Positions 12,201-12,571 of a stretch of DNA of 12,571 bases are shown one piece after another. The position numbers and the translations under genes were made by a program. Under the pieces are notes generated by a model that was not told the DNA's origin, did not search any database, and was given only the letters and a program-made list of their open reading frames with translations. Source of the DNA: PVC group bacterium (lineage in GTDB: Bacteria; Verrucomicrobiota; Kiritimatiellia; CAIKKV01; PXCX01); the NCBI GenBank assembly GCA_003567575.1, contig PWZG01000589.1, positions 1-12,571 of the forward strand, in the 5' to 3' direction. Within the stretch, counting starts at the first letter, position 1; every line of letters begins with the position of its first letter.

Positions 12201-12348
12201 TGAATCACGGTTTGTACCACGCGATCCGCCGCCGCCACATCCTCGATTCCCGGCAGCGCGGCAGGCGCCACGATCGAACCCCATAGAAACGGGACGATAT
12301 AGAAAAACAGGCCGCCGAACACGAAAACCAACAGCGGAAACCACTTGA
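229..12348 (+). CDS. Giant LEPR-XLL protein with carboxypeptidase-regulatory-like and CARDB repeat arrays, 3' end truncated at a breakpoint
   Basis: The 4,039-codon frame runs without interruption. Order of parts: LEPR-XLL motif (residues 19-28); acidic linker (about 29-168); ten carboxypeptidase-regulatory-like repeats (about 170-1144); 22 complete CARDB-type repeats (1145-3980); the start of a 23rd (3981-3993); and an unrelated basic tail (3994-4039). Both repeat families are extracellular beta-sandwich folds. I see no enzyme motif, no standard signal peptide, no transmembrane helix, no LPXTG and no PEP-CTERM. The probable role is a long surface or secreted filament for adhesion or a cell-surface layer. 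This is inferred from architecture; no ligand can be named. Cysteines occur at 9, 75, 123 and 140, and then I find only C3816, so the arrays cannot be disulphide-stabilised. The real C-terminus is missing: the 23rd CARDB unit stops after 13 residues, where the opposite strand begins to encode a symporter. The annotated stop at 12348 is therefore probably not native. Confidence 0.93.
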   Translation: MGLNGTISCDFGLYELEALEPRIMLSADGLEVLAAGSALAPVIVEDAHTDPQSEAPGSSGELVYDPAVDVYDELCVPENQETDRPIPDENREAIVQKATSTADHAVDTDDFTLDDAPIPAAVCFDGHNVMTARMVETLDCANAPPATTETTSNIRHSMGGGGFDPDDQIVNGTVTGSVSGSGLAGIGVSAYSVDDPWNPVASGVTGSTGAYSINWLGGGDFIIHFVDPTGAHFDTWYGDHPEREGATVLSLEGGSTTNNINIALEPAGRISGTVTAAADGSPIAGAFVDAWPANGWMPIASTQTAADGTYTVGGLPSGDYNLQLWGGWSTEYRRMTVEEVAATAGGITTGIDAALEQGAAISGTVTDMGGDPVAGVQVTARLADNQWAGSWNTFTAADGTYLIGELDDGSYKLEFQWGATRTWHGGVDFASATAVAVTAAAPATGIDLQIERGASIAGLVTNSVGVGIPFVQVRVTPTDDQWSSLLNTNTDLDGYYTVNGLAAGDYKIEFDGNQEGYLRNWYGGANFSEATVLSVAAGENLTGKNAELEKGAAIAGRITGADDGAPIAHAQINLLDPVEDWGGHHGMDWAEADLRGYYMMRGIGPGDYKLRFDPSWENPGGHTSVFFDGRADFDSADVITLGVGESMRADAALPVGGSIVGRVLDPGGNPVADVNVTVYTTDTYNWVTNANTDEQGVFSADGLSAGEFKMQFWPGPDRGLISQWYDGRNSWETADGVAVTLGAETDIGDVHLESAGSISGTVYDENGVGMGGVSVRAYRGSQSWSSATTTTAADGSYTLYISVAGDYKVGFHAQSVNYITEYYDNVATLSAATVISITLGLDVAGIDAVLYPMASVSGALTDSVTGDGIAGATVTLRTPQWMWTYPSATTAADGSYTVYYSATETTTMRLLFEHPDYFIQWYDGQPDQNSADTFDIDIGEALSGYDAALVRGASISGTVTAAATGAALGAITVSLHDPANPESLLRQTTTDSQGYYVFRRLEAGDYIVRFRNGAYIPVWYDGSPDAENATALSLVVGENTEADAALHLGARIEGTVSHGPDNLPLASVFVGAYDASETLVKSVYTSSNGAYALTGLTDGNYYVVFSRYGYVTQWHEDRPDFDSADPITVTAPEVVSGMDAHLKAPDLVVTDFNAPEFAGIGGPVELSWTVRNDGDAPASGIWQDRVYLSEDTNLNTLYDYGVTSVNSDDHTPLAPGESYTVNVTATMPSGLGTGPKYLILLVDFNNVLKELVRTNNLTHTPVTLGAPDLIVETADAPATASSGQSIEISWTVKNIGADPAMASGWWDRVYLSEDTSLSTGGSLLTSYWTSDHTPLAAGASYTVTRNVTIPPTASGNMYLLFVADHSNQQGETNEDNNLLVKSISLNAPDLTLSTASAPAAIVLGETVEVSWTVTNIGIYDALANWYDAVYVSDDAVFDPATDTLAHSYYASSHTPLAAGEAYTVTRNIVLPETAIGSRYLLFVADHTNRQGETDATNNVFAVPVTLTAPDLTVTALSAPAEALLSETVSVSWTVRNQGAVPAAAGWLDRLYLSPTPTLGADAVTVTSYVVVSPTVPLAPGAEYTVNLDVTVPISVTLGDNWYWVVMTDAGRVQGETDETNNTRSSLVVFDAPDLTITAATAPSEAVTGETVTVSWTVTNIGGMPAPANWTDRVLFSNDGNIAGATVILSVSISDQTPLPAGSSYTITRQITLPSRAPGDYHLIFSADALNNQGESDATNNLYVLPIALSSPDLTINAATAPEQASVNQTIPVSWTVENIGAVPALTAWSDRIYLSTDDVWDVADTWVATFGMSGYIPLNSGATYQHVTNVTLPSVAAGNYYLIFRVNATGAQGETDTTNNFYAIPIVVVAPDLIVSAATAPTLAAVNQTVTASWTVENIGDGVASANWIDRIYISSNPTRDGTETLVASFGVGDHVPLVAGQSYTRTESITLPSAVRGGAYLFFAANANHAQGESDTTNNYLAAEIEIVAPDLTVAAVDAPTTAAVGQFVEVSWTVSNTGDGTAFNNWYDHVYLSDTADWDGTGHYLTGVYVSSQTPLAAGASYGLTRNVTLPAGVIGDKYLVIYTDFNNHQPEIDETNNWTSVPISISNPDLVLTEAVAPPAVSWGETVELSWTVANQGAGAAVASWRDAVYVSNSADFDPDTATLIISAWATEYRPLASGASYTMTRQAVMPSGLTGSAWFHFFTDAYDQQAEADETNNVYSRITTFSAANLEITATTAPAVAAWGERIDLAWTVENTGGGPTTASWWDMVYLSEDDQFDSTGDVQLTSAYRSANLGQLTDDGIGYSVDRTAITVPASIPVGSRYLIFVTDVYNQQAETDVTDNIVVVPITITAPDLRFDETATDLPSVGVSGNALALSWTVENAPGAGAATAAWRDLVYLSSEPEINAGATLLANVLRPVGRLAGGESYSIDRIVTLPSGLTGTRYLIVVTDGFNAQPESDETNNTIVQAIALSAPDLAVGNVVVGPNPVENGETFTVSYTVTNIGTAPADRAWAEFVILSVDTFIGNSDDITVGYVNHTTALAAGESIDREFSIQMPWGISGLYNLYIRVDRWNNVPESNETNNAVDFVKVSDTEDNRIEIVYAPPPANLRVDAVTVPAAALTGTNIEVVWRVTNHGTATTQQTAWSDRVYYSISDTFNVATATVLGTFARSGTLDSGASYSQIREVRLPENLAADDYWIFVYADIYNQVPEPGAEDDNVTRSLNAVTVALSPVPDLVVEFVGGPASVPIGQLVDVSWKVINDGAAAAAAPWIDRLYLSEDGLVAGATLIGSFTRSDPLAVGASYTRTETVIPPARADGDWHWVVVTDATHQVYERDGENNNVTASTAFALTHPDLVVTTVAAPVTALSGTTVTVQWNVRNDGSGPTPATWTDEIWLSTDETWEPQDILLGNRVRDGPLAPGASYQAQLDVVLSNGIDGTFYLLVRTDAANQVVEGATGEDNNVTASNAVAVTLAPYADLSIGDIAVSGTLATGPDGVYSTRIIGDPADITVEWTVSNIGTGAGPVDTWVDRVVLSRSGVLGHGDNRIIGEFTHLGLMPTGTQYTRTEIIQLPAALDDRFTLFVVTDAYDAVYEHDDAGPNAASPGYFVDIMPRPFADLVVETVAADAVGSNGMPITMSWTVANRGIGQTSTPNWNDTVYYSYQDDGTGLVHIQNFSRLGHLGPGDTYTRTVQAILPSNLNDDFYLYVRSQGPYEFVYNDAGNTGRSDLVNLDYIPPPEVDLTVTAVSVVPTAFDGIARDGQTVDLSWTVINQGQDAAEGVWTDFFYLAPNGNRAQRVKLGEWTLSQGLEAGKSYTRTVNLRLPLHVSGLYEVYVHTDARNQVVETDKTNNDPALGVDLTVALTPRPDLAVTLVEAPESVTSGTVVDVEWVVSNLALTPTPTGGSRWLDGVYLSLNNTLDGGDRLLGSLQNGSALQSGEQYRSTGNFILPQGMAGPMYIIVKADIGNVVDEFSDNPDYASNNIFVKQIYVDAQPVPPPDLVVSNVYGPTEAFDGTTITVNYRVTNQGAGITYPASWTDALWLTVDKTAPNPTKGDIRIGTTRHNGALEVGEFYEGTITGTIPKQMQGIYEIMVYTDAFNNVFELTFDVNINPDDPHTLNNNNYKTAAQPLTVIYTQPADLEVIAVQASPEGRGGSQITVAWTVANNGANVTDLDRWADAVYLSPTPEFNRSTATRVFGLLHEGALQRGQSYTREVTFTLPPSAQGQYVIVETNVNPNDILTEDEQLLAEMAAVTDRLKTAIGDYENMSPAEIKTKLGNMSGAELRKILWEGVPVQKVWEGPYTYNNTRAVECVVTDLRPDLRVVEVTVPETAYSGETVTISWSVINDGGDPVWDGTLRWYDHVYISPDPTFIWDRATYAGRVLHANADGLAPGESYTGTMEMTLPLGIEGRRYVYVFADTQPGRYGGFSSPGVGSFPDWPGQFSAPRGWEPVVWEGGADGKQNNVATTQFMAVYREPDLKISAVTIPESRFVPRDPPPPHPRFPAARQAPRSNPIETGRYRKTGRRTRKPTAETT
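283..312 (+). other. LEPR-XLL N-terminal motif
   Basis: Residues 19-28 read LEPRIMLSAD, preceded by YELEA. This matches the LEPR-XLL signature found near the N-terminus of very large repetitive proteins in diverse Gram-negative bacteria. It occurs where a cleavable signal peptide might be expected, but residues 1-30 contain no hydrophobic core long enough for Sec export. From family knowledge it is thought to mark exported giant proteins; the mechanism is not established to my knowledge. A link to export is inference. Confidence 0.85.
313..735 (+). other. Acidic Pro/Asp/Glu-rich linker between LEPR-XLL and first repeat
   Basis: Residues 29-169 are rich in Asp, Glu, Pro, Ala and Thr and show no repeat consensus. 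They hold three of the protein's five cysteines (75, 123, 140). The segment ends in a glycine run (MGGGGF) and an acidic DPDD just before the first repeat. It looks like a flexible spacer between the sorting region and the rod. No known domain is recognisable. Confidence 0.6.
736..3660 (+). repeat. Array of ten carboxypeptidase-regulatory-like (CarboxypepD_reg/Cna_B-like) repeats
   Basis: Units begin at 736, 1030, 1303, 1588, 1882, 2197, 2494, 2788, 3085 and 3376, so the period is about 91-105 residues. The consensus, in order: an opening (I/V)-S-G-T-V-T strand; G-x-P-(I/V)-A-G-(A/V)-x-V; a T-x-T-A-A-D-G-x-Y-T-V turn; a G-(L/D)-x-x-G-D-Y-K-(L/I)-x-F strand; an aromatic W-Y-D-G element; then D-F-x-S-A-x-x-(I/V)-x-V and a closing G-I-D-A-x-L-x-x-G strand leading into the next unit. 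The ADGxYTV...GDYxxxF signature is classic for CarboxypepD_reg. The added WYDG and closing elements recur in nearly every unit, so the repeat is longer than the core domain. Units differ enough at DNA level that the array is not a recent tandem expansion. Unit 5 is longest (105 residues), with extra sequence around its Trp/Gly-rich loop. Confidence 0.88.
9172..9957 (+). repeat. CARDB units 16 and 17, variants lacking the terminal TNN motif
   Basis: Unit 16 (residues 2982-3120) carries about 15 extra residues (LATGPDGVYSTRIIGDP region) before its EWTV strand. Its usual E-x-D-x-T-N-N loop is replaced by EHDDAGPNAASPGYF. Unit 17 (3121-3243) likewise has VYNDAGNTGRSDLV in place of the loop. The WTV, W-x-D and SYT/QYT/TYT landmarks remain in both, so they are still recognisable CARDB-type domains. 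They are the only adjacent pair that has lost the Asn pair. Confidence 0.65.
11461..11613 (+). other. Helix-forming insertion inside CARDB unit 21
   Basis: Residues about 3745-3795 interrupt unit 21 between its DxN strand and its NN loop. Composition switches from beta-rich Thr/Val/Tyr to Glu, Lys, Leu, Met and Ala: TEDEQLLAEMAAVTDRLK, then MSPAEIKTKLGNMSGAELRK. It looks like two or three amphipathic helices, including two M-S-(P/G)-A-E-(I/L)-(K/R) half-repeats. The CARDB pattern resumes at Y-N-N-T. No family is recognised. The only cysteine of the arrays (C3816) follows shortly after. Confidence 0.7.
12001..12120 (+). other. Gly/Pro/aromatic-rich insertion inside CARDB unit 22
   Basis: Residues 3925-3964 sit between the V-F-A-D strand and the K-Q-N-N loop of unit 22, the same structural position as the helical insertion in unit 21. 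The segment is rich in Gly, Pro, Ser, Trp and Phe (GRYGGFSSPGVGSFPDWPG, then GWEPVVWEGGADG). It probably forms an ordered or semi-ordered loop. No known domain is recognised. Confidence 0.6.
12169..12207 (+). repeat. Truncated 23rd CARDB unit
   Basis: Residues 3981-3993 (PDLKISAVTIPES) are a normal CARDB opening, closely like PDLRVVEVTVPET of unit 22. After this the consensus is lost entirely: no SWTV, no W-x-D and no SYT. The array therefore originally continued beyond this point. Confidence 0.85.
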
Positions 12349-12571
12349 AAAGGCGCTTGTCGCGCGCTGTCATGGCGCCGATCACGACATGCGGCCAACT
12401 GAACGCCAGTAAACCGACCACAAACGCGCCGATCATCATGGAGGGTCCGTAAACCCCGAGCGGCCCCGGGGTGCCGAGCTTGGCGGGCTCGGTGGCCAGC
12501 AACTGTTCCGCCGCCGCGCTCAATCCGCCGTCCGGAAACGCGCGCCGGACGGTCCAAATCAAGGAACCCAA
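12182..12571 (-). CDS. Sodium:solute symporter family (SSS) protein, internal fragment cut at both ends
   Basis: Read leftward from the window edge, 129 codons stay open to a TGA at 12184-12182. The fragment shows the pattern of the central part of SSS transporters (PutP/PanF/SGLT type): a Gly/Leu-rich loop before the first helix; a helix around fragment residues 45-58 (MMIGAFVVGLLAFSW) ending in W-P-H; a basic cytoplasmic turn (TARDKRLFKW); a second helix at 78-97; then LPGIED...ADRVVQTVIQEWLP. In the family this is followed directly by the helix containing A-G-L-x-x-A-x-x-A-A-x-M-S-T, whose Ser/Thr help bind sodium. Here the frame reads Arg-stop after LP, so that helix and everything after it are missing, and the product could not work as written. 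The N-terminal part lies beyond the right edge. A TTG at the very edge is not a credible start. The substrate cannot be told. Codon use resembles the giant gene. Confidence 0.82.
   Translation of the reverse strand: MGSLIWTVRRAFPDGGLSAAAEQLLATEPAKLGTPGPLGVYGPSMMIGAFVVGLLAFSWPHVVIGAMTARDKRLFKWFPLLVFVFGGLFFYIVPFLWGSIVAPAALPGIEDVAAADRVVQTVIQEWLPR
12188..12207. other. Breakpoint joining two convergent, truncated genes
   Basis: Plus-strand CARDB similarity runs to about 12207, and minus-strand symporter similarity runs from the right edge down to about 12188. The roughly 20 bases between read sensibly in both genes (VTIPES on plus; VIQEWLP on minus), so the exact join lies in this interval, possibly at a short shared sequence. 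Nothing like an insertion sequence end or target duplication is visible. Confidence 0.75.
12208..12348 (+). other. Spurious C-terminal extension of the giant frame (antisense to the symporter)
   Basis: Residues 3994-4039 are rich in Pro, Arg and Thr (for example RDPPPPHPRFPAARQAPR) and resemble nothing in the preceding 3,993 residues. The opposite strand encodes convincing symporter helices. The tail is best explained as chance read-through into antisense sequence until the first stop (TGA, 12346-12348). Confidence 0.85.

Noticed and set aside
12182..12210. An insertion-sequence end or attachment site at the breakpoint.
   Set aside because: I see no terminal inverted repeat, target duplication, transposase or tRNA sequence on either side.
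12208..12348. The basic Pro/Arg tail as a genuine C-terminal anchoring or sorting domain.
   Set aside because: It begins in mid-CARDB unit and is antisense to clearly recognisable transporter helices. It has no hydrophobic segment or known sorting motif.
229..12348. The repeat DNA as a CRISPR array or a tandem satellite.
   Set aside because: The periods are about 290 and 360 bases, the units encode conserved protein folds, and they differ at many synonymous positions. This is domain duplication inside a gene.
12159..12557. A second minus-strand frame of 132 codons overlapping the symporter fragment.
   Set aside because: Its product is Arg/Gly-rich and lacks the helices and the W-P-H and L-P-G landmarks seen in the symporter frame. 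Only one of the two can be real.

Overview
The window is almost entirely one gene: a single uninterrupted plus-strand reading frame (229-12348) for a giant repetitive protein of about 4,000 residues. It begins with a LEPR-XLL N-terminal motif (residues 19-28). An acidic, Pro-rich linker follows, then ten carboxypeptidase-regulatory-like beta-sandwich repeats of about 98 residues each, then 22 complete CARDB-type (cell-adhesion related domain in bacteria) repeats and the first 13 residues of a 23rd. No catalytic domain, transmembrane segment or C-terminal anchor is visible. The natural reading is a very long, rod-like surface or secreted adhesin or stalk protein.

Layout. Positions 1-130 hold an open minus-strand frame that may be the 5' end of a divergent gene. 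Positions 131-228 are a short, AT-rich intergenic region with a Shine-Dalgarno for the giant gene. Positions 229-12207 are the giant gene proper. At about 12188-12207 the sequence changes abruptly. Downstream, the minus strand encodes a clear internal fragment of a sodium:solute symporter (SSS) family protein that runs off the right edge. The plus-strand frame only continues as a basic Pro/Arg/Thr-rich antisense tail to 12348. Both genes are cut at the same place and face each other, so this is a breakpoint, either a genomic rearrangement or an assembly/amplification chimera. It is not the real 3' end of either gene.

Organism. The coding DNA is visibly GC-rich, with GGC, GCG, GTC and ACC favoured, while the intergenic region is AT-rich. 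LEPR-XLL giant proteins with CARDB repeats are, to my knowledge, typical of environmental Gram-negative lineages with large genomes (Planctomycetota/Verrucomicrobiota/Lentisphaerota-type, Desulfobacterota, marine Gammaproteobacteria). The sequence does not allow a firmer placement. Codon use in the symporter fragment resembles that of the giant gene, so both probably come from the same or a similar genome.

I see no evidence for a new multi-gene system. The points worth attention are the breakpoint, the two-array architecture, and the way one particular loop of the CARDB unit grows large insertions toward the C-terminal end of the array.
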